From positions 74,304,041-74,368,040 of the forward strand of contig CM077598.1 in the NCBI GenBank assembly GCA_039654915.1: a DNA stretch of 64,000 nucleotides, given 5' to 3'. A program made the position numbers and the translations under genes. The notes under the pieces are model-generated. The model saw nothing but the letters and a program-made list of their open reading frames with translations. It was not told where the DNA came from and made no database searches. This document shows, piece after piece, positions 44,874 to 57,800 of this stretch. How positions within the stretch are numbered: position 1 is the first letter of the stretch; each line of letters starts with the position of its first letter. This DNA is from Aquilaria yunnanensis (taxonomy: Eukaryota; Streptophyta; Magnoliopsida; Malvales; Thymelaeaceae).

Positions 44874-47800
44874 TTTGGCGCCGTCTGTGGGAACCCGCTC
44901 TGAGATTGTCGTCATTGAAACTCGGTGTTCTAAGGACAAGGGACTCCCGAGGTCTCCGTCCGTGCCTGAGACACAACCGGCTGCTGAGCAAACACTCCCA
45001 GGGACTTCTGCGTCCGAGGAAGACCGCCCTCTAGTAATCACTATGAGCTTTATGAGGGAGTTTCAGCATTCGGTCGTGGCCGAAATGACACAGCAGATCG
45101 ACCGAAGATGGTCACAGCAGACACAGGCCCAAAGACCTCCCTCACCTGCACGCCCTCGGGAGAAAAGTCAGAGGTCGACTCATCGCAGTTCGGGAAGTGT
45201 AGACCCGCGCGAAGAGTCGTGCACGGAGAATATACCCCTCGGGAAACGGCCTGTGGGACAAACTAGGTCCAAGCGACCGAAAGTCTCACAGCGAAGGAGT
45301 TCGTCGCCTGAGGTGAGGTCCCTGTCCCCTCAGCGCCAAACTCGCTCCCGGAAGAGGCGCCGATGATCTCCCTTCCCAGAGGAAGAGCCTAATGCCACAG
45401 TTCTCATGGAAAGAATACTAGCGCGGCTAGACAGGGTGGAAAAGCAGGTAGCTCGCAAACCCGTCTGGGACAGGCTCACGGCAGCATTCTGCGAAGATGG
45501 GTCCCCGTTCACCCGGACCGTGGCCGAGGCAACCATGCCAGGCGACTTCAGGGTACCTCGGCTGGAGATTTATGATGGCCGCACTGATCCCCAGGCCCAT
45601 CTGACCAAGTATAGACGCAGCATGATAATGCATGGTGCTGATGACGCTACCATGTGTAAATGCTTCGAGGTCACCCTCACGGGACCAGCAACTACGTGGT
45701 ACAATTCATTGCCCCCAGGAGCCATCACTGAGTTCCAGGAGTTGTCTACAGCCTTCGCGCAACAATTTATTGGAAGCCGGCCAACGGCGAAGATGCCTGT
45801 TCAGATGTTCGACATAGAGCAGAGAAACGTAGAAACTATCCGAGACTACGTCGAAAGGTTCAACAGGGAAGCTCTAAGTGTCCCGGACTTCAGGCCAGAA
45901 ATACGCATCCTCGCCATGACACGGGGCCTTCGGTGAGACTCACAGCTGTTTTATGAGTTCTCAAAAGACCCCCCGGACACCCTCGAAGAATTTTACCGAA
46001 GGGCCGAACAGCACATGACTACCGAGGAGATGAGAATGGCTGGGCTGAAGTCCGGTCACAACCGCGCCGAAGGGTCCAATCAGCAAGCTCGGCATCCAAC
46101 TGAACAGGCAAGCCAACCTCGGAGGATGCGGGGAAGGAAACTTCAAAGCTTCACACCTCTGAGCACTACACGGACAAACATCCTTATGGCACTAGAAAGG
46201 CAGGGGACGCAAATTCGACGGCCAAGGGCCATGACCGCTGATAACAAGAAAAACGTTAAGAAGTTCTGCCAGTTTCATCGAGACCACGGCCACGACACCG
46301 AAGACTTCTTCCAACTGAAAAAGTACATTGAGTCGCTGATAAAACTCGGCCAACTTCAGAAATATCTGCAGATGCCTTCCCCAAAAGGAAGAAAAGATGA
46401 AGAAGAAAGGGCCCAAGATGAGGACTATGACTTCGACAGACGGAGAAACAGAAGTCCGAAAAAGTGCCCTCCTCCTCCTGTAGGGGTAATACAAACCATC
46501 ACCACAGGGCTCCCATCCTCGGAAATAAAGCGGAAGGCCAGAGAGATTGCAGTCATGGAATATAAGAGCCCGGCAAAGAAACTGGCTCGCAAGGACGGAT
46601 CCACCGTCATCTTCCCCCATGACGATCCGCTGCTAATCATGGCAAGGATAGGGAACTGGGACGTCAAGAGAGTGTTGCTTGATGATGGATCAAATACTGA
46701 TGTCCTATTCTCGCATTTACTGCCGAATTTGGACATCTCCAGCAGCGAGCTCAAGCCTGTCACCTCGCCCACCTTCGGGGTTGGACTGTCCGAACTCCCT
46801 GTTCTCGGATGGATCGACCTCCCCCTGATGATAAAAGGAACTTCGGTCGACGGAACAGCTGAGTTGTACGCCTCCACAATGGCGAGATTTATTGTCATGG
46901 ACGTTCCTTCTTCGTACAACGCCATCCTTGGAAGGCAGACACAGGGAAACTTGCACATTCGCCCTGATGTGAAGTACTTGACTGTCACATTCGCCACCAA
47001 GGATGGGTATGCAGAGGTCTTCATAGATCAAGCCGAGGTAAGGAAGGTGTTTGTGAAAGCACGAAAAGCTCCGGCAAATAACCTCGCACAAACAATAGAG
47101 GCAAAGGCACCAGAGAAGGGCAAAGAAGGAGAACCCCCAAGAGTGGAAACAGAAACAGTCGAACTTGTCTGAGGACAATCTACCCGAATAGGGTAGAGCT
47201 TGCCTGAAGGTGACAAGAAAAACCTTGTATCTTTTCTACTGGGAAATAAAGATCTCTTTGCCTACTCGCCGAAAGACATGCCAGGTGTGCACCCTGGCAT
47301 AATACAGTATAGCCTCAAAGTAAGCCCGGAAGCAAAGCCTATCCGGCAAAAGAACCGAAGCATCTCAGCCCATAAGAGAACTTTGTGAAAACCGAAGTCC
47401 AATGCCTGTTAGACGCTGAAGTCATCAGGGAGGTCAAATACCCCGAATGGTTAAGCAACGTGGTGATTGCCACAAAAGAAGGCAGCAGCAAACTTCGGAC
47501 GTGCATCGACTTCAGAAACTTGAACGATGCTTGCCCGAAAGACTCATACCCTCTTCCGCCAATAGACCAACTGGTAGACTCAACTGCCGAATATGGGCTC
47601 CTAAGTTTCCCAGACGCTTTCAGCGGCTACCATCAAATAAGGATGTACCCCAAAGATGAAGAAAAAACCGCCTTCATCACCGAGGGAGGAACATACTGCT
47701 ACGTTAGGATGCCCTTCGGGCTTAAAAATGCAGGAGCCACCTACCAAAGGTTGATGAACAAGGTCTTTGAGGACCAAATGGGGAGAAACATGGAAGTGTA

Positions 47801-50313
47801 TGTAGACGATATGATAGTCAAAAGCAAGCTCCCTCGCAACCACGTTGCAGATCTAGAGGAAACCTTCCAAAAGCTCAAAGCCTTCGGGATTCGTCTCAAT
47901 CTTGAAAAATGCATGTTCGGGGTGACCTCGGGAAAGTTCCTTGGGTACATGGTATCCGAAAGAGGCATTGATGCTAACCACAAAAAAATTAAGGCTCTGC
48001 TCGGGTTTCGAACTCCTGCCACAGTAAAAGATGTGCAGAGACTCACCGGAAGAATAACCTTTCTTAGCAGGTTCATTTCCAGGTACGGAGATAGGTGTCG
48101 GCCTTTCTTCAAAGTCCTCACCAAGGCAGCAAAAAAGGAAGGCAACCTTGGAAGGGATGATCACCCTTAGGATCAAGACTGCCAAAAAGCCTAGGAAGAA
48201 CTCAAAATCTACCTAGCCAGCCTGCCGACTCTGCGACAACCTCGCAAGGGAGAACCCCTCGTATTATACCTTGCCGTCACGGAAAAAGCTGTGAGCTCGG
48301 TCCTCGTGGAAGAAGAACGGCCAAAACAATGGCCGGTCTACTATGTAAGCAAATCCCTGCATGGCGCCGAAGTCAGGTACCCTCTGCTACAGAAAGCTAT
48401 ATACGCCTTGGTGCTTGCAGGGAGAAGGCTGCGACCATACTTTCAGTCTCACCCCATCATCGTCCGAAGTAGCCTGCCACTACGGGACGTTATGAGGAAA
48501 GTGGATCATTCGGGAAGGCTCTCCAAGTGGTGTATAGAGCTTGGCGAACACGATATCACCTATGAACCTCGGAAGGCCATAAAAGCTCAAGCACTGGCAG
48601 AATTCATTGCCGAAATACCCACCACTGAGGACAGTCATCCGGATCTGAACGAAGGTGAGCCAGAATGGACCTTACATGTTGACGGAGCCTCGGGGTCCGA
48701 GCACCAGGGAGCGGGGGTAGTTATCAGAGCCCCAAAGGCCTAGAGGTAATGAAGGCTATCAAGTTTACCTTCAACGTCACTAACAATGTGGCTGAGTATG
48801 AGGCCCTCAAAGCGGGATTACGACTGGCCAGAAAAATTGGCATGAGAAACTTAAAGGCTTACAGCGATTCCCAGCTAGTAGTTCGACAGACGGCAAGAGA
48901 CTATGGGGCGAAGGACCCAACCTTGGCAAAATACCACGAGCTGGTAGCAAAACTCATTCAAGAGTTTGACGCCGTACGGATCGAAAACGTACCTCGGCGG
49001 AAAAACACCGAGGCAGACTGCTTGGAGAAATCAAAAACCTACACCGAGGTGCTAGACCATCCGAGCATCTCAATACTGAGCATATCGACCTCAGGAAAAG
49101 GCTGGTGGGATCCAATAAAAAGGTACCTCGCGGAAAATGTGCTCCCCGAAGACCCCGGTGACGCTGCAAAACTGCGAAGGCGCTTCGGTCATTTCTTTCT
49201 GATCGGTGAAGAACTATACCGACAGGGATACGCGAATCCACTGCAAAGATGTGTGAACGAAAAGGATACTGAAATAATCCTTGAAGAAGTCCACGAAGGC
49301 ATGTGTGGTTCACACATTGGAACCGATGCCCTCGCGGCAGTGTTACTTCGCCAAGGATACTTCTGGCCTACCCTGAGAAAGGACGCAAGGCATTTCGTCC
49401 GGAAATGCGGTAGTTTCCAGAAACACGCGAACATCCAGAGGGCACCCTCAGAAATGGTAACTTCGGCTGACTATCCCTGGCCCTTCGCAGTCTGGGGTAT
49501 AGACCTTATTGGGCCACTCCCCTCAGCGCCCGGAGGCGTGAAATTCTGCGTGGTGGCGGTAGACTGTTTCTACAAATGGGTCGAGGCAGAACCACTAGCA
49601 ACTATCTCGGCAAAAGAAGTGAAGAAGTTTGTATGGAAGAACATTGTATGCAGATTCGGCATACTGAGGGTACTAGTGGCTGATAATGGATCCCAATTCA
49701 TAGACAAAGGATTCCAGGAATTTATCACCGACCTCGGAATAAAGATGCGCTTCGCCCCAGTAGCTCACCCCAAAAGCAACGGGCAGGTGGAAGTATCTAA
49801 CAGGACCATAAAAGATGGCCTGAAGAAGAGACTGGGGGAAGCAAAAGGGAAATGACTAGGAGAACTCCAAAGCGTGTTATGGAGTTACCAAATGACGCCC
49901 CGAAGAGCCACAGCGGAGACTCCCTTCTCACTCGTCTTCGGAACAGAGGCCATCATCCCTATCTAGATAGTTAGACCATCAGTACGGTGCAAGTATTTGA
50001 TGAAGGTGGAAACGACCTCGTCAGTGAACACAGAGAAATAGCTGAGCTGAGAAGAAAAGCTTTCCAGCAAAGAGTGGCCGCGGCTATAAATTTACAAGCC
50101 AGGCTAAAAGAAATAAAAAAAGGGGACCTCGTTCTCCGAAAGGCTGACTTTGCAGCCCGAAAGCCATCTCACGAGGTATTTCGCGTGAACTGGGAAGGAC
50201 CTTATCTGGTTCTTGCCGAAGTACGAAAAGGCGTGTACAAACTTGGCAACACCGAAGGCGTAGAATTGAAAAACACTTGGCACTCAGATGCCTTGAAGAA
50301 ATTCTACGCTTAA
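44842..50313 (+). pseudogene. E4 gag-pol, one ancestral frame with stops and shifts
   Basis: Gag occupies 44842 to about 46450, with the knuckle at 46264-46305. Protease LLDDGSN lies at 46676-46696. RT lies at about 47400-47880 with YVDDM near 47800, then RNase H, archaeal-type RNase H (48660-48900), integrase finger (49290-49420) and core (49495-49800), ending at TAA 50311-50313. Stops occur at 45364, 45934, 47170, 47194, 48168, 48192 and 49853. Shifts occur near 47371 (one base lost from AGCAAC), 48732 and 49980. CGA to TGA and TGG to TGA/TAG fit C-to-T changes on either strand. Confidence 0.92.
44876..44893 (+). other. E4 primer-binding site
   Basis: TGGCGCCGTCTGTGGGAA, two bases after the LTR end. 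It lies inside the gag frame and encodes part of LAPSVG. Confidence 0.8.
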
Positions 50314-50755
50314 GATGGAGCGGAAGGATTGTGTTGTGCAAAAAATATCCTAAGTACAGAATGTCCTTGAGAAAAAATTCTTAAGTGTACAAAATGGTGC
50401 AAGATAGAATTCCGTGAAGGTGTTCGCCATAAAAGAGCGCAAATGTGATTTTCCGAAGTCCCTAGATTCATCATGCTCGGGAAAATGGAAAACAAAAATT
50501 TTACGAAAGTACTCGCCGCAAAAAGCACAGATGTGATTTTCTGAAGTCCCTTGAGCCATCATGCTCGGGAAAGTGGGAAACATAAATCTTGCAAAAATAC
50601 TCGTCGAAAAAAGCGGATAATGGAAATGCAAAATCTTGCAAAAAGACTTAGCCAAAAAATATATTCATTGAGAATGATCAGGCTTACAAAGAAGAAGTGC
50701 CCGAAGAAGGAACACAAAAACGTAGAGGAAAAAAGGAAAAGGCCCCTAAAACAGC
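50314..50755. repeat. E4 intergenic repeats
   Basis: Reverse-orientation units (CCGAAGTCCC...CATGCTCGGGAAA) lie near 50452-50485 and 50539-50574, with degenerate ones beside them. Noncoding. Confidence 0.75.
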
Positions 50756-53174
50756 CTAAGGGTTCACGGCGTCCCGGGAGCCACCAGCCTCTGTTTCCAC
50801 CACCTTCGGCGCCGGAATTGTGGAAGGCAGGTTCAGGTGTTCGATTTTGGACCAGGACCACCGAGGCCCCTTGGGAATGTTGAGAGCTTCCAAAAAAGAA
50901 AGGTCCAGACCTGGAATCCTCTCAAGGACTTGGTGCCGAGCAAGGCAGAATCCGTCCTGGAAGGCGACCTTGGTCATTTGGTCGGATTTGTCCTACTCAA
51001 CCTCAAGGTCCTCGAGCTCGTCCTTCAAGTCTGCAACCTCTTTCTTCAGTGCCTTCACCCTCTTCTTCGCATCGGGCTCCTTCTTCAAAGACTAGACCTC
51101 GGCTTCGAAAGCCTTTTTCTCACTCACCAACGACCGAATGAGATTCTAAGAATCTGACTTATCTTTGAGAAGGTCTTGGTTGGCAGCAACCATCCCTTTC
51201 ACCTGATCGCCGAGGTCAGCAATCTTCAGAGAGGAGTTCTTCTCAAGATCTTCCTTCTCCTTCCGGAACTCCTCCCGAAGGGCAGCAACTTCTTTCTTCA
51301 CAGCATCTGATAGCTGCTGGTTCTTGGCGATCAATGCCGAGCGTGTGACCTTCGCTTTCTCTAAGGTCTCTAAGGCCGAAGATCGGAACGCCGCTTGCCT
51401 GGCCACCCGAACTCGGAGAAAGCCGGCGTACCCTAGCAGTTGCAAAAAGATGAACGCAAGGTCAGTAAGAGCCAAGCACTTAGGAAGAATTGAAGGGAAA
51501 AAGGTTTGAAGAACATACCTGAACAGCATGCTCGGTGACTTTTGCTGCAAGGGTGTCATCGTCCGGATGGGCCGCCGTAATAGCCTTGAAGGAGGCCTCT
51601 GTAAGCACCCCCTTCGAAATCTGTTTCGCCATTTCAGGACAGTCTTCGGAGTACAAGTTCATGCCCTCCGTGAAAGTCCAGAAAGGCTCTTTTGGTATCT
51701 TCCCTTGCGGGACTTTGGTGTCGCGAAGGGCCCGTGCCTTCGCGTGTTCGGTCGCCCAGTTCGGGGTAAGAAACTCCCCTGCATGGCGAAAATGAGAAGC
51801 AGGTCAGAGACAAAGGAAAATTTAGTAAAACAAAAGAGCCATACTTGTTCTGAAAACAACAAACCTGGCGGTACTTCGACCACGACGTCCTCGGAGTCCT
51901 AAGACTCCTCGGTCGAAATCGCCTTGCCTTTCTTCTTGCACCGCTCCTCGGCAGAAGGAGCCTCTACCACGGCCTCCAAAAGGGCCTGCGGCGCAAAAGG
52001 GCTCTAGGGAGGGACGTTGGCGGAAGGATCCTCGGCAGCGGCAGGGACCTCGGCAGAAGCATCGGTCGGCGGAATCTCGGCTGCCCCAGGCTCCTCATCA
52101 GCCTCCTCGGAAATTTCCTCCGAAGGAACCTGGGCAGTTTTCTTTCCCGTTTAGCCGAAGGCCCAGCGCCGGTAGACTTCCGCCTTCGGGAAGCCGCCTT
52201 CTTTGTCTGATCGCCCTTCTCCACCTGGCCCGAGAAAAGGGACTTGTAAAATGCAGCAGTCCCGTCGCCCATCTCTGAAAAAGAAAAAAGACATCAGTGT
52301 AAGTCCGAGGGAAAAACAACAAGGAAGTAGAAGATAACTCACTTTTGACAAACGTTTCGAAAGAGATTTCCTCCCGAAGGAGCTGTACTAACCAGGAATC
52401 CTTCCCGGCCATGGCAGGACCCGGCATCTCGAGGTCGGTCTCGTGCTCCTTAACCACCTTCAACTGCCGGAGGACATCTTCGGTCATCAACCTCCAGTTG
52501 ATAGGGAAGGGGTACAGAGAGCGCGGAGCGACCTCGGGAGCCCAGTCAGAGACGGTGCGGATGCGGCCATCGAAGTCCGTGAAAGTGGAAGCCAACTCTG
52601 GAGTCAGCAACAACCTCGGATCAATGACGTCCACATCTAACCTTCCCTGAGCCCATTTGGTCGGAACATACGACCAGGCCTCCTCCATCTTCAGGAAGAA
52701 GAATTTCTGTTGCCACCCCCGCCAGCTGTCCTTGGTGACGAAGGTGAACATGAATTTTTTGCTCCCGGACCCCCGAGGTAGCATAAAGTAGAAGCCACCC
52801 TTTGGGACCACGAAGAGCTTGTAGTTCTGCATGAAGATTATAAAATGGAGTTTTATCCCGAAGACGCCACACATACAGAGGAAGGTGTTAAAATAGCAGT
52901 ACGAGTTCGGGGGAAGCTGATTCACAGCAATGCCATGAAATTGGCAGAACTCGCAAACCATCTTCGGGGGAGGATACCGAAGTCCGGCCTTCAACTGGGC
53001 TCGAAAAACGGTAACCTCGGTACTACGGTTTGGAAAAGCATAGTGGTCAGGTCGTGCCAGCCGGGTAATGGCGTAAGAAGGAAGAAAGAACTTCTTCTTC
53101 CACCTTTCTAACTTTTTAGGGGTAGTGCAACATGGATGGGATAAAAGAGGTTGCCAGCTCTCAGGGATAGGCAT
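50756..53174 (-). pseudogene. E4 antisense accessory gene (Transposase_28-like), broken
   Basis: Exons by comparison with E1: 53174-52343 (832 nt), 52274-51865, 51778-51519 (260 nt) and 51439-50756. Introns are 68, 86 and 79 nt. Exon 1 is fully open and carries the Transposase_28-like blocks. Exon 2 has a one-base loss near 52140 and stops near 52000 and 51900. The exon 4 acceptor reads CAA instead of CAG (51440-51442). Exon 4 has stops near 51148 and 51093. It converges on E4 pol, as in E1 and E2, so the arrangement is inherited and not a local inversion. Confidence 0.85.
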
Positions 53175-53935
53175 TTTGGACAGAAAAATGAGTTTGCAAA
53201 AGACAAGAAAATAGTTTCCGGAAAAAACTCGAAAGAACAGAGGGATCAAAACACTCTGGGAAACAAAAACCCACCAAAAGATTTGCCAAAATCTGAGGTC
53301 GCCATCGTGAAAGGTTGCCGGAAAAAAGTTCTGTTAAGACAGCTCCGCCGAAGCAAGAGAAAGCACAGAGAAAAGGACAAGCAGGGAGAAAGCAGAAGCA
53401 AAAGCAAAAGGGCCTATGACGGAATGGGCTATTTATAGGCCAAGGGTGGGTAACCGAAACGTCGTCATAAGTGCCCTTCGAAGGCGAACCGTCGCCATAA
53501 CTGCTCTCTGCGCCTGAAAAGACGCGCTCTTTGCAACCGATGCGACTCTCCTCCAATGACAGAGTGCCACGTGTCAAACCGCCGCGCCAAAATAGGGGAC
53601 ATGTCTTCTGATATCGCTAAAAAACTGGGACGCGTCACTCAGACTGACACGCTTGGCCACCAGACGCGACTCTGCACAGACCTGCAAAACCAAAGAAGCA
53701 GGTTGCTTCGAAGACACCAAAAGACGGGCTATTGCCGAACAGCCCATACCTTCGGGCAAGAGGTGTATCTTCGGCACAGGCTTTGCCTCAGAGACACCAA
53801 AAAACAGGCCAAGGCCGGGCAGCCCACACATTCGGGCAAGAGGTGTACCTTCGACACAGGTGTTACCCTCTATAGACTCCTACAGAACAACCTTGGAAAG
53901 AGATGCAAAACCAAAGTCTTCACTTCGGCTTTCCG
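53175..53935 (-). promoter_or_regulatory. Promoter region of the E4 antisense gene
   Basis: On the minus strand the G-box is at 53573-53568 and TATAAATA at 53437-53430, followed by a pyrimidine-rich leader. Upstream, two similar blocks around TTCGGGCAAGAGGTGTA (53751 and 53831) form a degenerate direct repeat, matching those in E2. Confidence 0.65.
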
Positions 53936-53947
53936 AATGGGGGCATG
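53936..53947 (+). other. E4 polypurine tract
   Basis: AATGGGGGCATG directly before the 3' LTR start at 53948. Confidence 0.8.
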
Positions 53948-54807
53948 TGATAGCCAAAGGCTACCGCCTCTATCTGGCCGAACTACTCCCTGCCACAAGA
54001 ATGGCCAGGAGAAAACTGGCGCTCCCCGAGGAAAGGTGGGATCATACACCTCGGGAGATAGCCGAAGAGCTCCGAGCTCGGCACGCCAGTAAACCTGAGG
54101 ATACTACTAGCCCCCCAAGGTTGTCAACAGATCACCTTCGGAAAAGAGGCACCAGCTATTGCGGGCCGAACATGATCCTTCCGAAGGTGGAACTCCCTGA
54201 AGCTGGGAACCCCCGAACTGAGGGTATGTTTCCCGAAGAGGCACCGTTCGTACCAGAGGACGACTTCGCCCAGGGACCTCGGGAGCACGGCAGGAGCATT
54301 TAAGGAAGCCTCTGACATGTCGCCCACAGACATCACAAGTCACCTCAAACGGTGCCCTGACACGCCGACGCCATCAAAAACACATCATGGCCCGTCTCAG
54401 CTCAAGGCTCAAGGGGCCTGCCACCGGCTACTTGCCCCTACGCCCATAAATTCAGGAACATCTGACCGTACACGTGTCAAGATCTGAATGGGCTAGGCAC
54501 TCCTATAAATACCAGGGAATACACCCTGGCAGGAGGCTGGCAGATATCCTGACTCCTCACTCTGAGAAAGTTCTACCAAGCGAGTTCACTGAACCCCTCA
54601 GTGCTATTTCCTCTGCCTTCTCTGAACACCACTGACTTGGGCGTCGGAGGCTCCTCCCCGGAAAAACACCCTGGGGACCTCCTAACCCACTTTTTCCGAG
54701 CATCTCAAGTACTCTCCCTTGGGCAAAACAGCCGCCAGGCGTTCTTCCACTCCGGGAGTCCCTCCATCAGTCACCATGACTACAAATGATGAAGCCCACG
54801 GGCATCA
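53948..54807 (+). repeat. E4 3' LTR (860 bp)
   Basis: Nearly the same as the 5' LTR, with scattered substitutions and small indels. TATAAATA is at 54504-54511. It ends GGGCATCA, followed by CCCTT and E5 integrase. Confidence 0.93.
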
Positions 54808-57800
54808 CCCTTGTCTATAAACTGGGACTCGTTGTCGACTACTAGCACCCTCGGTATGCCAAATCTGCATACGATGTTCTTCCATACAAACTTGTGCACA
54901 TCTTTTGCCGAGATCGTTGCCAAGGGTTCTACCTCGACCCACTTAGAGAAATAGTCTACTGCGACTACGCAGAACTTCACGCCCCCAGGCGCTGTTGGGA
55001 GTGGCCCAATGAGGTCTATGCCCCAAACCATGAAGGGCCAGGGATAGTCAGCCGAAGTTACCAATTCTGAGGGTGTCCTTTGGATATTTGCGTGCCTTTG
55101 GCAATTATCACATTTCTGCATGAACTGCCTAGCGTCCTTTCTTAGGGTAGGCCAAAAATATCCTTGGCGAAGTATCACTGTGGCTAGGGCGTCGGTTCCA
55201 ATGTGTGAACCACAAGTGCCTTCGTGAACTTCTTTGAGGATCATTTCAGTATCCTCTTCGCCAACACACCTCTACAATGGATTTGCATATCCCTGCCTAT
55301 ACAGTTCTTCCCCGATTAAGAAGAATTGGCCTGCACGTCTTCGCACTTTTGCCGCTTGGTTGGGGTTTTTGGGGAGCTCACCGTGCGCGAGATATCTTTT
55401 GATTGGATCTTTCCAGCCTTCTCCCGGGGTCAATATGTTCAGTACCTCTATGCTTGGGTGATCCAGCACTTCGGTGCAAGTTTTTGACTTTGCTAGGCCA
55501 TCTGCCTCAGCATTGTCTCATCGAGGCACATTTTCAATTCGCACAGTATCGAACTCTTGAATAAGTTTCGTTACTAGCTCATGATATTTTGCCAAGGTCG
55601 GGTCCTTAACCCCGTAGTCCCCTGCCGTTTGTCGAACTACCAGCTGGGAGTTGCTGTGGGCTTTCAAGTTTCTCACACCAATTTTTCTATTTAGGCGTAG
55701 CCCTGCTATGAGAGCTTCGTACTCGGCCATATTGTTGGTGACGTTGAAGCTGAATTTAATGGACTTCATCACCTGTAGTCCTTCGGGGCCTCTGATAACT
55801 ACCCAGCTCCCTGGTGTTCGGACCCTGAGGCTCCTTCTACATGCAAAGTCCATTCTGGCTCACTTTTGCCAGAATCGGAATGGCTGTCCTCGGTAATGGG
55901 TACTTCGGCAATGAAGTCTGCCAGAGCTTGAGCTTTGATGGCTTTCCAAGGTTCATAAGTAATGTCATGCTCCCCAAGCTCTATGCACCATTTGGAAAGT
56001 CTTCCCGAATGATCAACTTTCCTTATGACATCCCGTAGAGATAGACTACTTCGGACGATGATTGGGTGAGCTTGAAAATATGGCCGTAGTCTTCTTGCTT
56101 CTAGCACCAAGGCATATATAACTTTTTGTAGCAAGGGATACCTGACTTCGGCGCCGTGTAGGGACTTGCTTACGTAATAAATCGGCCATTGTTTCCGCCC
56201 TTCTTCTTTCCCAAGGACCGAGCTCACTACTTTTTCTGTAACGGCAAGGTACAGCACGAGGGGCTCTCCCTCGCGAGGTTGCCGAAGAGTGGGCAGACGG
56301 GCTAGGTAGGTTTTGAGTTCTTCCCAAGCCTTTTGGCAATCCTCATTCCAAGGATGATCATCACGTCTGAGGTTGCCCTCCCTTTTTGCTGCCTTGGTGA
56401 GTACTTTGAAGAATACTCGGCACCGGTCTCCATACCTGGAAGTAAACCTGCTAAGAGAGGTTATCCTTCTGGTGAGTCTTTGCACATCTTTTACCGTGAT
56501 GGGAGTTTAGAATTCAAGCAAGGCCTTAATTTTTTTTGGGTTGGCATCAATGCCTCTTTCTGATACCATGTACCCAAGGAACTTTCCCGAAGTTACGCCG
56601 AAGATGCACTTCTCGGGATTAAGGCGAATCCCGAAGATTCTGAGCTGGTGAAAAGTTTCCCTCAGATCTGCGACGTGGTCTTTCGGCATCTTGCTTTTGA
56701 CTATCATGTCATCGACATAAATGATGCCCCAAAGCATCTTCATTTGCTGTCATGTTGACTGGTGGAGAGACTTCCTGAGGAGGCGAGCGCCTGGAGCTCT
56801 GGTTTCCCAGCTGAGTGTGCCTGAAAAGCTCAAATAAGAGGTTAGGAGGTCCCTGGTTTGCTTTTCCAGGGAGGACCCTCCGACGCCCAAGTCAGTTTTC
56901 TGAGTGAAAGTGGAGGAAGAACACTAAGGGATCAAGTGTCTTGCCTGTTTTGTGTTTTCTCAGAGGGAGGAAAATGCCCATCCTTTGCCCAGTCCCCTTT
57001 CCTAGTATTTATAGGAGTAGATGGTCCGTTCAGATCATGACACGTGTTTGGTCGGATTTGATCTGTGCTTTTGGACCTAGGGGACAGGCAGCCGTTTCCA
57101 GCCTCCTTTAGCCCTGGACCCGTACAGGTTGTGTCAGGACTGGGGCGGCTGCGGCGTGTCAGTTCACCGTTCTGATGTGACGTGTAGGGCTTGTGGGCGG
57201 CATGTCAGAGGCTCCTTAAATGCTCATACCGTACTCCTGAGGTCCCCTGGGCGAGGTCGCCCTTCGGTGCGTGCACCCTCTTCAGATTCTATCCGTCCTT
57301 CGGTGCGAGCACCTCCTTCGGGATCTATCCCATAGTTCTGGGAGTTCCCTTGATGAACATCTTCTTCGGGACTCACACCCATAGTTCGGGGATTCCCTTG
57401 TTCAGGTGTTTCTTGTTCGGGGAAGATCCTCTTCGGGGCCTCTGCCTTCAGGGAGATTTTTCCTTGCTTCAGAGAGATGGCTCTCTTACCCGAAGACGGT
57501 CAGTTTGGCCCCTCGATGGAGACGGTGTTGTCCTCGGAATTCCTGACGAGCTAACCAAAGTCTCGAGCTCATAGTGTTTGACTTCGTACCTTCCGAGGTC
57601 AGTGAAAAGATCCTCTCTTTGGTGACGTCAGACTCCTCGGCCAATATTCTGGTAGGGAGTTACTACCGAGGAGGCATTAGCCTTTGGCTATCAATAAACT
57701 TCCATGTTCCTCCCTATTTGGTCATTGAAGACCTTGTTCATCAACCTCTGATAGGTGGCTCCTGCATTTTTTAGTCCGAAGGGCATTCTGATGTAACAAT

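Larger units (their letters stand above)
44017..54807 (+). mobile_element. E4: full-length Tat-lineage element, decayed
   Basis: The 5' LTR is at 44017-44873, PBS at 44876-44893, gag-pol at 44842-50313, repeats at 50314-50755, antisense gene at 53174-50756 (minus), its promoter at 53175-53935, PPT at 53936-53947 and 3' LTR at 53948-54807, totalling 10,791 bp. It is the only copy with all parts contiguous. The flanks differ: CACCA before and CCCTT after, with unrelated sequence on the left and E5 integrase on the right. Confidence 0.93.
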
